A stretch of DNA of 64,000 bases from an uncultured Ruegeria sp. (GTDB lineage: Bacteria > Pseudomonadota > Alphaproteobacteria > Rhodobacterales > Rhodobacteraceae). Below, piece by piece: positions 24,563 through 32,969 of this stretch. Both the position numbers and the translations under genes were made by a program. The notes under the pieces are model-generated. The model searched no databases, was not told the origin of the DNA, and saw only the letters and a list, made by a program, of their open reading frames with translations. The stretch is from positions 62,001 to 126,000 of the forward strand of contig NZ_CANMQQ010000006.1 of the NCBI RefSeq assembly GCF_947500045.1, read 5' to 3'. The stretch's first letter is position 1. Each line of letters starts with the position of its first letter.

Positions 24563-25990
24563 TCAGTTTCCTCGTCCGTTGAACGTGGTGTCTTTATATG
24601 CACGCTCACCGCTTTCCAGATCCTCGACCCAGATGCGAACTGACGTGCTGTCAGCCGCCGCAGGACCGGTGTCTTTCAAAGCCGTGATATATACCCGGGT
24701 TAATTGTGCCGTATCTGCAGCCACATTTACAGAATCGCCCTCCACCCCTTCGATTTCGACCTGCAACGACGGATTCCCTGCAAGAGACAACTTATAGGGT
24801 CGTTCCTCGCCGTGTTTATTACGCAAGCGCACGTCATAGGTATTACGGATCGTGCCATCTGAAAGGGTCACAAAGGTCGGGTTCCGCACCGGAGCCACAG
24901 TCAGGTCGATATCCGAGCGGATGAACAGGGCAAAGAGAAGGGCAAATCCGACCAGCGACCACAATGAGGTATACAGAATCGTGCGCGGTCGCAGGATGTG
25001 TTTCCAAATATTTTTGGGCGGGTGACCTTCGCGTTCGCGCGTCTCATCGATCAGCGCCATATAGTCGATCAGACCGCGTGGTTTACCGATCTTGGCCATC
25101 ATGTCATCACAGGCGTCAATGCAAAGCGCACAGGTGATGCACTCCAACTGCTGCCCATCACGGATGTCGATCCCCACCGGGCAGACATTCACGCAGGCCA
25201 TACAGTCGATGCAGTCGCCGAGTTCGGTATCAGCCGTGCGCTTGCCTTTGCCACGCGGTTCACCCCGCCATTCGCGGTAGCCAACAACCAGCGTGTCTTC
25301 GTCCATCATCGCGGCCTGAATGCGCGGCCAAGGGCAGGCATAGATACAAATCTGTTCGCGCGCGAAGCCGCCAAAGAAGAATGTGGTCGCTGTTAGGATC
25401 AGCATCGTTGTGTAAGCGGCCGGATGCGCATTGCCGGTGACAAGGTCACGCGCCAGCGTTGGCGCATCCGCAAAATAGAAGACCCACGCGCCGCCGGTTG
25501 CCAGTCCGATAAAGAACCAGACAACCCATTTGGTCAGCCGCAGGCGCACTTTGCGGAAATCCAGCTTTTTCTGGTGATGCAGGCGCAAACGCGCGTTGCG
25601 GTCGCCCTCAATCCAGCGCTCAACGAGGATATAGAGGTCAGTCCACACGGTCTGAGGACATGCGTAACCGCACCAGACCCGGCCCAACGCCGAAGTGAAC
25701 AGGAACAGGCCCAATCCCGCCATGATCAAAAGCCCGGCGACAAAATAGAATTCGTGCGGCCAGATTTCGATCCAGAAGAAATAAAAGCGCCGGTTCGCCA
25801 AATCCAGTAGAACGGCCTGATCCGGAAGGCTTGGCCCCCGATCCCATCTTATCCACGGCGTCACATAGTAGATGCCCAGCGTAACCGCCATGATGATCCA
25901 CTTAAGGTTCCGAAACGGACCGGATACCCGCCTTGGGAAAATCGGCTCTCTGGCGGCGTAAAGGCTGGGGGTCGGGTTGGAATCGCTCAC
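24563..25990 (-). CDS. ccoG: cbb3 oxidase assembly iron-sulfur membrane protein CcoG (FixG)
   Basis: A 475-residue protein with about five membrane helices and two [4Fe-4S] ferredoxin-type clusters (CIDCMACVNVCPVGI and CITCALCIDACDDMM), plus the RVWCGYACPQTVWTD and QICIYACPWPR segments. CcoG reduces Cu(II) and hands Cu(I) on to the cbb3 assembly path. The C-terminal part is an Ig-like periplasmic domain. It is the first gene of ccoGHIS. An FNR box lies 64 bp upstream at 26054-26067. Confidence 0.96.
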   Translation of the reverse strand: MSDSNPTPSLYAAREPIFPRRVSGPFRNLKWIIMAVTLGIYYVTPWIRWDRGPSLPDQAVLLDLANRRFYFFWIEIWPHEFYFVAGLLIMAGLGLFLFTSALGRVWCGYACPQTVWTDLYILVERWIEGDRNARLRLHHQKKLDFRKVRLRLTKWVVWFFIGLATGGAWVFYFADAPTLARDLVTGNAHPAAYTTMLILTATTFFFGGFAREQICIYACPWPRIQAAMMDEDTLVVGYREWRGEPRGKGKRTADTELGDCIDCMACVNVCPVGIDIRDGQQLECITCALCIDACDDMMAKIGKPRGLIDYMALIDETREREGHPPKNIWKHILRPRTILYTSLWSLVGFALLFALFIRSDIDLTVAPVRNPTFVTLSDGTIRNTYDVRLRNKHGEERPYKLSLAGNPSLQVEIEGVEGDSVNVAADTAQLTRVYITALKDTGPAAADSTSVRIWVEDLESGERAYKDTTFNGRGN

Positions 25991-26053
25991 AGGCTGGCTC
26001 CGGGGACTGGCTCTTCTGAGTATGCGTTCTTCCAGATCACAAGCATAGGAACT

Positions 26054-26067
26054 TTGACATGGGTCAA
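26054..26067. promoter_or_regulatory. FNR (FnrL) box upstream of ccoGHIS
   Basis: TTGACatggGTCAA is a perfect palindrome matching the FNR consensus TTGAT-N4-ATCAA with the common C/G variant. It is 64 bp before the ccoG start, suited to activation under low oxygen by the FnrL encoded at 32165-32908. Confidence 0.8.
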
Positions 26068-26093
26068 AACGCGCATCGTACAGACACCTTTTA

Positions 26094-26969
26094 TCACGTT
26101 TCCCGCGCCTGCCGTCTTAGCCACGCGGCAAAAGTTTTGACGGCAGGCCTAAGTGCCGAATTTGCCGTAACAATATGGTATCCGCGGGCATCGGGTTCCG
26201 CATAGAGTTCTACAATGCGGCCCGCTTTGATATCCTGCTCGACGAAATGTCGCACAGTGACAGTAACCCCCTGACCCGCGCGCAGCCCATCCAACACCAG
26301 ATTGCCTGGTAATTCGGTACGACCTGCGCCACGTTCCGGACCCGCACCGTGTTGGGCAAGCCAAGTCGTTGCTTCTGTGGTGCCGATCTCTTCCAGCCAG
26401 GGCAACTGGGCCAGCTCTGCCGGGGTCAATGACGTCTTTCCCCCTAGAAGTTTCGGCGCAGCAACTATGACCACAGGTGACTGCAGCAACATTTCTGACT
26501 GCACACCAGCCCAGCCGCCCGGACCATATCGAATTGCAATGTCGATCCCCCCCGGTCGCAGTTCGACCACATCAGCGGATGGGTCGAGGATCAGGTTCAC
26601 CTCCGGGTGGGAATTGCGAAAAGCCGGAAGGCGCGGCATCAGCCACGAGGCCGCGAAGGAAGACGTCAGCGACACATGCACCGGTCGATCCAGGCCGGAT
26701 CTGGCCAGATCACCGACGGCTGCCCCGATCGCACCGAACCCAAGCTGCAGAGCGCGCGCCAGATGCTCTCCGTCCGCCGTCAACGCCAATGCTTTGCCGC
26801 TGCGATCCAGCAATGCTGCACCGAGATGCTTTTCCAGCACACGCAACTGTTGGCTAATGGCTGCATGACTGACATTCAACGCGGCCCCGGCTTCGACGAC
26901 ATTGCGCTTTTCAGAAAATGCAGCAAAGGCACGAAGCGCGGCGAGCGGAGGAAGTTTAAGCCAATCCAT
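26094..26969 (-). CDS. LysR-family transcriptional regulator, GcvA-like
   Basis: A 291-residue LysR regulator. The N-terminal HTH is LPPLAALRAFAAFSEKRNVV followed by ALNVSHAAISQQLRVLE. The effector domain has SLTSSFAASWLMPRLPAFR and DIAIRYGPGGW, both typical of the GcvA/AmpR-like group. I use the ATG at 26969 (MDWLKLPPL), which matches the usual family start; upstream residues to 27113 lack support. It is divergent from a 47-residue gene across a 100-bp gap and may control it. It sits between ccoG and ccoP but is unlikely to belong to the oxidase regulon. Confidence 0.9.
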   Translation of the reverse strand: MDWLKLPPLAALRAFAAFSEKRNVVEAGAALNVSHAAISQQLRVLEKHLGAALLDRSGKALALTADGEHLARALQLGFGAIGAAVGDLARSGLDRPVHVSLTSSFAASWLMPRLPAFRNSHPEVNLILDPSADVVELRPGGIDIAIRYGPGGWAGVQSEMLLQSPVVIVAAPKLLGGKTSLTPAELAQLPWLEEIGTTEATTWLAQHGAGPERGAGRTELPGNLVLDGLRAGQGVTVTVRHFVEQDIKAGRIVELYAEPDARGYHIVTANSALRPAVKTFAAWLRRQARET

Positions 26970-27069
26970 ATGTAATCCACACTTACACGAAGGAATGGTA
27001 ATTGAGTCGCATTTTGGGCGCCAAAGGTCAATCTTTAACGCAGAAACCATCCCACGCAGGAGACAAGCA

Positions 27070-27213
27070 ATGCTGACCGTTTTTGCCCGATCTTTCATGA
27101 CCGCAACCCGCACCGACGCCCATCACATTCGTGAAACGCCCAAGCCGCGCCGCCACAATCGCCGTTGGTTGCCTGAAAACCATTGGTGGAGGGAAAGCCC
27201 GCGCACCGAGTGA
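27070..27213 (+). CDS. Small uncharacterised basic protein divergent from LysR
   Basis: A 47-residue reading frame starting MLTVFARSFMTATRT and ending ENHWWRESPRTE. It is rich in Arg, His and Trp, with no membrane segment. AGGAG lies 7 nt before the ATG, an excellent ribosome binding site. It is divergent from the LysR gene, a common arrangement for a regulator and its target. I do not recognise a family. An inverted repeat (27290-27337) follows. I judge it real from its start signals and context. Confidence 0.55.
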   Translation: MLTVFARSFMTATRTDAHHIRETPKPRRHNRRWLPENHWWRESPRTE

Positions 27214-27289
27214 ATTGAATAATCTCGGATGAGGGGCTGCAACCCGCTACTGGACCGCAGTCCAACGCGGCCCTATTGTTCAGGAAATC

Positions 27290-27362
27290 GGCACCGGCTG
27301 TTCTGGAAACGCGCGAACAGATCGAACAGCCGGTGCCTCAGCCTTCGGGCGGTTACCCGCCC
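27290..27362 (-). terminator. Two tandem hairpins after ccoP
   Basis: A 14-bp perfect inverted repeat GGCACCGGCTGTTC/GAACAGCCGGTGCC with a 20-nt spacer (27290-27337), and a smaller GGGCGG/CCGCCC hairpin (27347-27362) between it and the ccoP stop at 27381. They probably end both ccoNOQP and the small convergent gene. There is no T tract. Confidence 0.5.
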
Positions 27363-27380
27363 GGAGGTGTTCTTTGATCC

Positions 27381-28244
27381 TTACTGACCGCCACCCAACT
27401 GGTGGACATAGGCTGACACGGCGCGGACCTGTGCGTCAGTCAGGCGGTTTTCCCAAGCGGGCATGACGCCAAAGCGGCTGTTGGTGACTGTTTCAGTCAA
27501 CGCCTCTTCGCTACCACCAAAAAGCCAAATCGCATCGGTCAGGTTTGGCGCGCCTTGTGTGACATCACCTTTGCCATCTTCGCCGTGGCACGAGGCGCAA
27601 TTATCCTCGAACACGACCTTACCCGCCTGCGCCGCCGCATCGTCGGTCTGCGCATTTGTCAGTGACATGACATATTGGACGACCTGAGTGATCTCGTCAT
27701 GTTCGAGAATTTCACCAAAGGCCGGCATCTCGGAATAGCGCGCATCGTCGCTTTCTTCGTTGCGGATACCGTAGGCAACGGTGGTCTCAATGTCCTCAAG
27801 CGTACCGCCCCAAAGCCAAGCGTCATCCAGCAGGTTCGGGAAGCCCGGTGCGCCCTGCGCACCCGAGCCATGGCACTGCGCGCACCAAGTCCTGAACACA
27901 GCGCCACCTGCGTTGACGGCGTATTGCTGCAGCTCCGCATCCTTGGCGACATCATCCAGCGGAGTTTCCACCAACTTGACGTTCCAGGGCGCGTTCGCCT
28001 CTTCAAAGGCGATCATGTCCTGCTGAACCAGCTCACGCGATGACCATCCCAACACACCCGCCGTTGCCGAGTGAACCAGCGGCCATGCCGGGTACAGGAT
28101 TGTATAGATCACGGCCCAGATGATGGTGGCGTAGAAAGTCCACAGCCACCAGCGCGGCATTGGGTTGTCGAATTCTTCGATACCGTCCCAGCTGTGACCC
28201 GTTGTATTCGGATCACCCGGCTGTTTATCAGGTGTCTTGCTCAT
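27381..28244 (-). CDS. ccoP: cbb3-type cytochrome c oxidase subunit III (di-heme cytochrome c)
   Basis: A 287-residue CcoP. It has one N-terminal membrane helix (PRWWLWTFYATIIWAVIY) and two cytochrome c domains with CAQCH and CASCH motifs. It passes electrons from soluble or anchored cytochrome c to CcoO and the CcoN core. The ATG overlaps the ccoQ stop by 4 bp. It is the last gene of ccoNOQP. Confidence 0.97.
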   Translation of the reverse strand: MSKTPDKQPGDPNTTGHSWDGIEEFDNPMPRWWLWTFYATIIWAVIYTILYPAWPLVHSATAGVLGWSSRELVQQDMIAFEEANAPWNVKLVETPLDDVAKDAELQQYAVNAGGAVFRTWCAQCHGSGAQGAPGFPNLLDDAWLWGGTLEDIETTVAYGIRNEESDDARYSEMPAFGEILEHDEITQVVQYVMSLTNAQTDDAAAQAGKVVFEDNCASCHGEDGKGDVTQGAPNLTDAIWLFGGSEEALTETVTNSRFGVMPAWENRLTDAQVRAVSAYVHQLGGGQ

Positions 28245-28429
28245 TTCCTCGCCTCCTTGGATTCGGCGGGTTTGTCTTGATGCCGGAAGGGGATATTGGC
28301 GGTGTCTTTGTATTCCTTGCTGGCGCCTGGGCGGAACACCCAGATCACGATGCCAACGAAGAAGGCGAACAACAGCAGCAACATCCAGCTATCCGCGAAC
28401 TGTCTTAGGAGTGTGTATTCTTCCATCAC
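28241..28429 (-). CDS. ccoQ: cbb3-type oxidase small subunit CcoQ
   Basis: A 62-residue protein with one membrane helix (MLLLLFAFFVGIVIWVFRPG) and a short charged tail. CcoQ stabilises the cbb3 complex, particularly under oxygen exposure. It sits in the canonical place between ccoO and ccoP. Confidence 0.95.
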   Translation of the reverse strand: MMEEYTLLRQFADSWMLLLLFAFFVGIVIWVFRPGASKEYKDTANIPFRHQDKPAESKEARK

Positions 28430-28437
28430 AACCCTCC

Positions 28438-29166
28438 TTAGCGGCTTGCGTCCGGGGTGAAGGTCGAGAAATCGACCAGCGTGCCCAGCATCTGCAGATA
28501 AGCGACCAACGCGTCCGCCTCGGTCAGCTCTGGCTGGCCGTCAAAGTTGCGCACGTTCACCTTGTCACCGTAGCGTTCCAACAGACCGTCGTAGTCACTG
28601 TCGGGATCTGCCTGAGCGCGGAAGTCGGCTTGCGCGTTCTCCAGCATCTCGTCGGTATATGGTGTACCGACCAGCGCATTGGCGGCCATAACATCACCGA
28701 TGTATTTGCCGTCAATCTTACGGTGCTCAAGGAAGCCATATTTCGGCATCACCGATTCCGGCACAACCGACTGCGGGTCACGCAGGTGGTCCACTTGCCA
28801 CTGATCCGAATAGCGACCGCCCACGCGGGCCAGATCGGGCCCGGTACGCTTGGAGCCCCATTGGTGGGGGTGGTCATACATCGATTCAGCCGCCAGCGAG
28901 TAATGGCCATAGCGTTCGACTTCGTCCCGCATCGGGCGGATCATCTGGCTGTGACAGGTGTAGCACCCTTCACGAATGTAGATGTCACGCCCTGCCATCT
29001 CCAATGGGGTGTAAGGGCGCATGCCTTCCACCTTTTCGATGGTGTTCTCGAGGTAAAACAGCGGGGTGATCTGCACCAGGCCACCGATGGTCACGACCAG
29101 AAAGCTGAAGATCAGCAGGAGGGTCGCGTTGGTCTCGAGGATCTTATGTTTGTCGAGAATTGCCAT
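28438..29166 (-). CDS. ccoO: cbb3-type cytochrome c oxidase subunit II (mono-heme)
   Basis: A 242-residue CcoO with an N-terminal membrane anchor ([18 protein letters not shown]) and one haem c motif in [14 protein letters not shown]. The [19 protein letters not shown] segment is typical. It accepts electrons from CcoP and delivers them to CcoN. Confidence 0.97.
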   Translation of the reverse strand: MAILDKHKILETNATLLLIFSFLVVTIGGLVQITPLFYLENTIEKVEGMRPYTPLEMAGRDIYIREGCYTCHSQMIRPMRDEVERYGHYSLAAESMYDHPHQWGSKRTGPDLARVGGRYSDQWQVDHLRDPQSVVPESVMPKYGFLEHRKIDGKYIGDVMAANALVGTPYTDEMLENAQADFRAQADPDSDYDGLLERYGDKVNVRNFDGQPELTEADALVAYLQMLGTLVDFSTFTPDASR

Positions 29167-29182
29167 TGCTCCGGCCCTCCCT

Positions 29183-30790
29183 CTATTCAGCCGGGACTGC
29201 GACGGTCAGACTGGCCTCTTTGGCCGGCGCTTTCCGTACAGTCATCCATAGATTGTAGCACATGATCACGGCGCCAGCGAGGAACATGACCCCTCCCAGA
29301 CCGCGCACCACATACATCGGGAACTTGGCAGCAACGGTGTCGGCGAACGAGTTCACAAGGAAGCCGTTGGCATCCACTTCACGCCACATCAGGCCTTCCA
29401 TGATGCCCGTGACCCACATCGACGCGGCATACAAAACGATGCCGATCGTGGCGAGCCAGAAGTGCCAGCTGACCATCTGCAGCGAATACAGACGCTCACG
29501 CTTCCACAGGACAGGCACCAGGAAGTACAGCGCACCAAAGGTGATCATACCGTTCCAGCCCAGCGCGCCCGAGTGCACGTGGCCGATGGTCCAGTCAGTG
29601 TAGTGGGACAGGCTGTTTACCGCGCGGATCGACATCATCGGACCCTCAAAGGTCGACATGCCGTAGAAGCCGACTGCGATCACCATCATGCGGATAACCG
29701 GGTCTGTGCGCAGTTTGTCCCATGCGCCCGACAAGGTCATCAGGCCATTGATCATGCCACCCCAGGACGGCATCCACAGCACGATCGAGAACACCATGCC
29801 CAGCGTCGAAGCCCAGTCTGGCAACGCCGTATAGTGCAGGTGGTGCGGGCCAGCCCAGATGTACAGGAAGATAATCGCCCAGAAGTGAATGATCGATAGC
29901 TTGTAGCTAAAGACCGGACGCTCGGCCTGTTTCGGAATGAAGTAGTACATCATGCCCAAGAAACCAGCCGTCAGGAAGAAGCCCACTGCGTTGTGGCCAT
30001 ACCACCACTGAATCATGGCGTCTTGCACGCCAGACCAGACGATGACCGATTTCGAACCCCAGATGCTGACCGGGATGGTCATGTTGTTGACCAGATGCAG
30101 CATGGCAACGGTAACGATGAAGGCCAGATAGAACCAGTTCGCCACATAGATGTGCGGTTCTTTCCGTTTCACGATCGTACCCAGAAAGACCGTCAGATAG
30201 GCCACCCAGACCACTGTTAGCCAGAGGTCAACATACCATTCAGGCTCGGCATATTCTTTCGACTGGGTTCCGCCCAGCAGATAACCGGTTGCGGCCAGAA
30301 CGATGAACAGCTGATAGCCCCAGAACACAAACCATGCCAGATTACCGCCCCAAAGACGCGCCGCGCTTGTACGCTGGACCACATAAAACGAGGTTGCGAT
30401 CAGCGCGTTCCCACCAAAAGCAAAGATGACCGCAGATGTGTGCAGCGGCCGCAAACGTCCAAAGTTCATGTAACCTTGTGCCCACTCAAAGTTCAGCGCG
30501 GGAAAGGCCAGCTGGAACGCAATAAAAGTTCCTGCCAAAAACCCGACCACACCCCAAAAGGCGGTTGCGATGACGCCGTAACGGATCACGTCATCCATGT
30601 ATTCCGCCGAGCGATCTACAAGAATATCTGGCTCATCGGTGTTTTTAAGCGTCCAGATAAACAAGCCACCAGCGATAATCATCACCAGAATTGCATGCAC
30701 CTGATACGCCAAATCCCGTGCATAGTTGGACCCGATGGCTGCAAACAGCACCACCAGCCCAAGCACGATCAGCTTGATGTAATTTGACAT
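29183..30790 (-). CDS. ccoN: cbb3-type cytochrome c oxidase subunit I
   Basis: A 535-residue haem-copper oxidase core with 12 or more helices. It has [16 protein letters not shown] (low-spin haem His), [16 protein letters not shown] (CuB His region), [15 protein letters not shown] (CuB His pair) and [12 protein letters not shown] (high-spin haem region). It reduces O2 to water with high affinity and pumps protons. I use the ATG at 30790 (MSNYIKLIV), 7 nt after GGGA. An FNR box lies 95 bp upstream, shared with the divergent usp gene. Confidence 0.97.
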   Translation of the reverse strand: MSNYIKLIVLGLVVLFAAIGSNYARDLAYQVHAILVMIIAGGLFIWTLKNTDEPDILVDRSAEYMDDVIRYGVIATAFWGVVGFLAGTFIAFQLAFPALNFEWAQGYMNFGRLRPLHTSAVIFAFGGNALIATSFYVVQRTSAARLWGGNLAWFVFWGYQLFIVLAATGYLLGGTQSKEYAEPEWYVDLWLTVVWVAYLTVFLGTIVKRKEPHIYVANWFYLAFIVTVAMLHLVNNMTIPVSIWGSKSVIVWSGVQDAMIQWWYGHNAVGFFLTAGFLGMMYYFIPKQAERPVFSYKLSIIHFWAIIFLYIWAGPHHLHYTALPDWASTLGMVFSIVLWMPSWGGMINGLMTLSGAWDKLRTDPVIRMMVIAVGFYGMSTFEGPMMSIRAVNSLSHYTDWTIGHVHSGALGWNGMITFGALYFLVPVLWKRERLYSLQMVSWHFWLATIGIVLYAASMWVTGIMEGLMWREVDANGFLVNSFADTVAAKFPMYVVRGLGGVMFLAGAVIMCYNLWMTVRKAPAKEASLTVAVPAE

Positions 30791-30884
30791 ATTGCGTCCC
30801 TTTGCCATGCTCCGCGCGATTCTTTATGCCACACGGAACCCTTTTGACTGCATGCCGTAATGCAGTGGTGTCAATTCTGCTGCT

Positions 30885-30898
30885 TTGATCTGTGTCAA
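30885..30898. promoter_or_regulatory. FNR (FnrL) box between ccoN and usp
   Basis: TTGATctgtGTCAA matches the FNR consensus with one substitution. It lies between divergent ccoN (start 30790) and usp (start 30984), about 95 and 86 bp from the two starts, so it can serve both. Confidence 0.78.
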
Positions 30899-30983
30899 GA
30901 CAAGCCCCTGTTTTCTGTGACAGGTATTTTCCTGAAACAAGCACGCAATCCACATGATGCAGCGCCGGAAACATGAGGTCGAT

Positions 30984-31823
30984 ATGGCATACAAATCCTT
31001 GCTTACGGTCATGACAGAAACCAAGCATTCTCAAACGGCTCTGGCACAGATGGTGGCTTTGGCAGAAGGGCAAGGCGCCCATGCCGAAGCCCTGTGTCTT
31101 GGTGTCGATCGCAGCCAGACCGGGTACTACTACGCTGGTGCCAATGCTTTGATCTTACAAGAAACACTGAGTCGCGCCAATGCCGAGGCCGATGAAATTC
31201 TCGCATATGCCCAGGATTTCCTCGGCAAGTCAGGAATACGCTGGTCAGCCGAAAACGGGGTGGCCCAGATCGCCGATCTCGGTCGACATGTTGCGCGTCG
31301 CGCACGGTTTTCGGATCTGGTGATATTACCGCGCCCCTATGGTAAAGACCGCAACGCCGAATCCGAGCCCATCGTCGAGGCCGCCATGTTTGAGGGCCAT
31401 GCCCCGGTCTTGCTGGTGCCAGATGATGTTGAACCGATATCCTCGCCTAAAACCGTTATGGTGGGCTGGAACGAAAGCATCGAAGCCATGCGGGCCATCC
31501 GCCGTGCCCTGCCATTTCTGAAGCAGGCAGAGCTTGCCCGAATCGTCGTCATTGATCCGCCGCGCCATGGGCCCGATCGTTCGGACCCCGGAGGGCTGTT
31601 ATCTCAGATGTTGGCGCGGCATGGCGTAAAATGCGAAATCGACGTGCTTAGCAAGACGATGACACGCGTGTCGGATATCCTGAACCGCCATGCCGCTGAT
31701 ACCGAGGCCGATATGATCGTCATGGGTGCCTACGGGCATTCGCGCTTTCGCGAAGCCATCTTAGGCGGCGCAACCCGCAATATGCTGGAACAATCCGAAG
31801 TACCGGTTTTCTTGGCTCATTGA
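30984..31823 (+). CDS. Universal stress protein, tandem UspA domains
   Basis: A 279-residue cytoplasmic protein with two Usp folds. The second ends with the nucleotide-binding signature MGAYGHSRFREAILGGATRN, which suggests ATP binding; the first half has a weaker version. Tandem Usp proteins next to cbb3 oxidase genes are common in proteobacteria and are often oxygen-regulated. The start at 30984 (MAYKSLLTV) has GAGG 5 nt upstream. It shares a promoter region and FNR box with ccoN. Confidence 0.9.
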   Translation: MAYKSLLTVMTETKHSQTALAQMVALAEGQGAHAEALCLGVDRSQTGYYYAGANALILQETLSRANAEADEILAYAQDFLGKSGIRWSAENGVAQIADLGRHVARRARFSDLVILPRPYGKDRNAESEPIVEAAMFEGHAPVLLVPDDVEPISSPKTVMVGWNESIEAMRAIRRALPFLKQAELARIVVIDPPRHGPDRSDPGGLLSQMLARHGVKCEIDVLSKTMTRVSDILNRHAADTEADMIVMGAYGHSRFREAILGGATRNMLEQSEVPVFLAH

Positions 31824-31863
31824 TGAGACCAGCAGGACCGCTTCCCAATCGCGGCGGCTTTTC

Positions 31864-32118
31864 TCAGGCCTTACGGATCAAACCGATCAGGAACAATAGG
31901 ATCACCGCTCCAATTGTCGCAAAGAAGATCGAGGACAAGAGCCCACCGCCAACGGCAAAGCCCAGGGCCGGAAATATCGTGCCCGCCAGAAACGCACCAA
32001 CGATTCCGACGATGATATTTCCAATCAGGCCAAAGCCGCGTCCTTCCATGATTTTTCCGGACAGCCACCCAGCAATCGCGCCGATAAACACCATGGCCAA
32101 TACACCGCTGAATTCCAT
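31864..32118 (-). CDS. GlsB/YeaQ/YmgE family small membrane protein
   Basis: An 84-residue membrane protein with about three helices and the family glycine-rich pattern (GAIAGWLSGKIMEGRGFGL, NIIVGIVGAFLAG). The family is called transglycosylase-associated, but its function is not known; it is often stress-induced. AGGAG lies upstream of the ATG. It follows fnrL on the same strand with a 46-bp gap and may be co-transcribed. Confidence 0.85.
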   Translation of the reverse strand: MEFSGVLAMVFIGAIAGWLSGKIMEGRGFGLIGNIIVGIVGAFLAGTIFPALGFAVGGGLLSSIFFATIGAVILLFLIGLIRKA

Positions 32119-32164
32119 GTTGAACTCCTAATAGTTGTGAGGTCGGCGTCAGAACAGTCAGACG

Positions 32165-32908
32165 TCAGACCAGAAATCCGCCATCCGTATCGTCGCCCGC
32201 CTCTTCCATCAGGCGCCTCATGTCGGGAATGGTTATGTGGCGTTTGCTTTCCAGCGTTATGACTTTGTCTTTCTTTAAGGCCGATATTTGCCTGCTGACA
32301 GTTTCCAGCGTCAAACCAAGATAGTCAGCCATCGCCTCACGCGTCAGCGGCAAGTCGAAAATGATCGAACCGGTCTGGCCGGATTGATGAAGCGAGGCAT
32401 CCCTGCGCGCAATGATCGAGAGAAGGCTGGCGATCTTTTCCCGCGCGGTTTTGCGCCCAAGCACCAGCATCCACTCACGCGCGGCATCCAACTCGTCCAA
32501 GGTCATCTGTAACAGGCGCTGCGCGATATGCGGCGTCGTTACCATCATGTCCTCGAACGGTTTTTTGCGGAAGCAGCACATCACCAAATCGGTCGTTGCA
32601 ACCACGTCATATGGCGCATTTTCACGCCCGGGTCGGCCGACAAAATCACTGGGTAACAACAGACCTACCATCTGGGTACGCCCGTCTTCCATCGTCTGGG
32701 TCAAAGAGGCAATTCCGGACACAACCGAACCAACAAAATTCATCGGGTCGCCGGACCAGATAATCGTCTGCCCAGCTTCGAAGCTGCGATAGTACTTGAT
32801 GCTTTCAAGTTCTTCCAGCTCGTCTCTTTCACAATGCGCGCACACAGCGCGATGCCGGATCGGACATTCACTGCAATTGGTATGGTCGAATTGGGCCTTG
32901 AGTGTCAT
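32165..32908 (-). CDS. fnrL: Crp/Fnr-family oxygen-responsive regulator FnrL
   Basis: A 247-residue FNR protein. The N-terminal cluster Cys residues are in TNCSECPIRHRAVCAHC, and a further Cys pair occurs in LVMCCFRKKP, giving the set needed for an oxygen-labile [4Fe-4S] cluster. The HTH is TREAMADYLGLTLETVSRQI with the FNR-type ExxxSR contacts. I use the ATG at 32908 (MTLKAQFDH), preceded by GGAAA; an ATG at 32920 would abut the FNR box. It activates genes for low-oxygen growth. Boxes lie before ccoG, before ccoN/usp, and in its own promoter, shared with hemN. Confidence 0.95.
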   Translation of the reverse strand: MTLKAQFDHTNCSECPIRHRAVCAHCERDELEELESIKYYRSFEAGQTIIWSGDPMNFVGSVVSGIASLTQTMEDGRTQMVGLLLPSDFVGRPGRENAPYDVVATTDLVMCCFRKKPFEDMMVTTPHIAQRLLQMTLDELDAAREWMLVLGRKTAREKIASLLSIIARRDASLHQSGQTGSIIFDLPLTREAMADYLGLTLETVSRQISALKKDKVITLESKRHITIPDMRRLMEEAGDDTDGGFLV

Positions 32909-32920
32909 TCGCGTTTCCAT

Positions 32921-32934
32921 TTGATTTCGGTCAA
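32921..32934. promoter_or_regulatory. FNR box between fnrL and hemN
   Basis: TTGATttcgGTCAA lies between the divergent fnrL and hemN genes, 13 bp from the chosen fnrL start and 36 bp from hemN. It probably activates hemN and also places fnrL under its own control, where such a close site would repress. Confidence 0.78.
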
Positions 32935-32969
32935 AGTACCCTGGGCCCTCCCGCTTTAGTCATATCTTT

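Noticed and set aside
28237-29265. 342-residue plus-strand frame over ccoQ and ccoO
   Set aside because: It is the antisense shadow of well-defined cbb3 genes, with no domain and no ribosome binding site.
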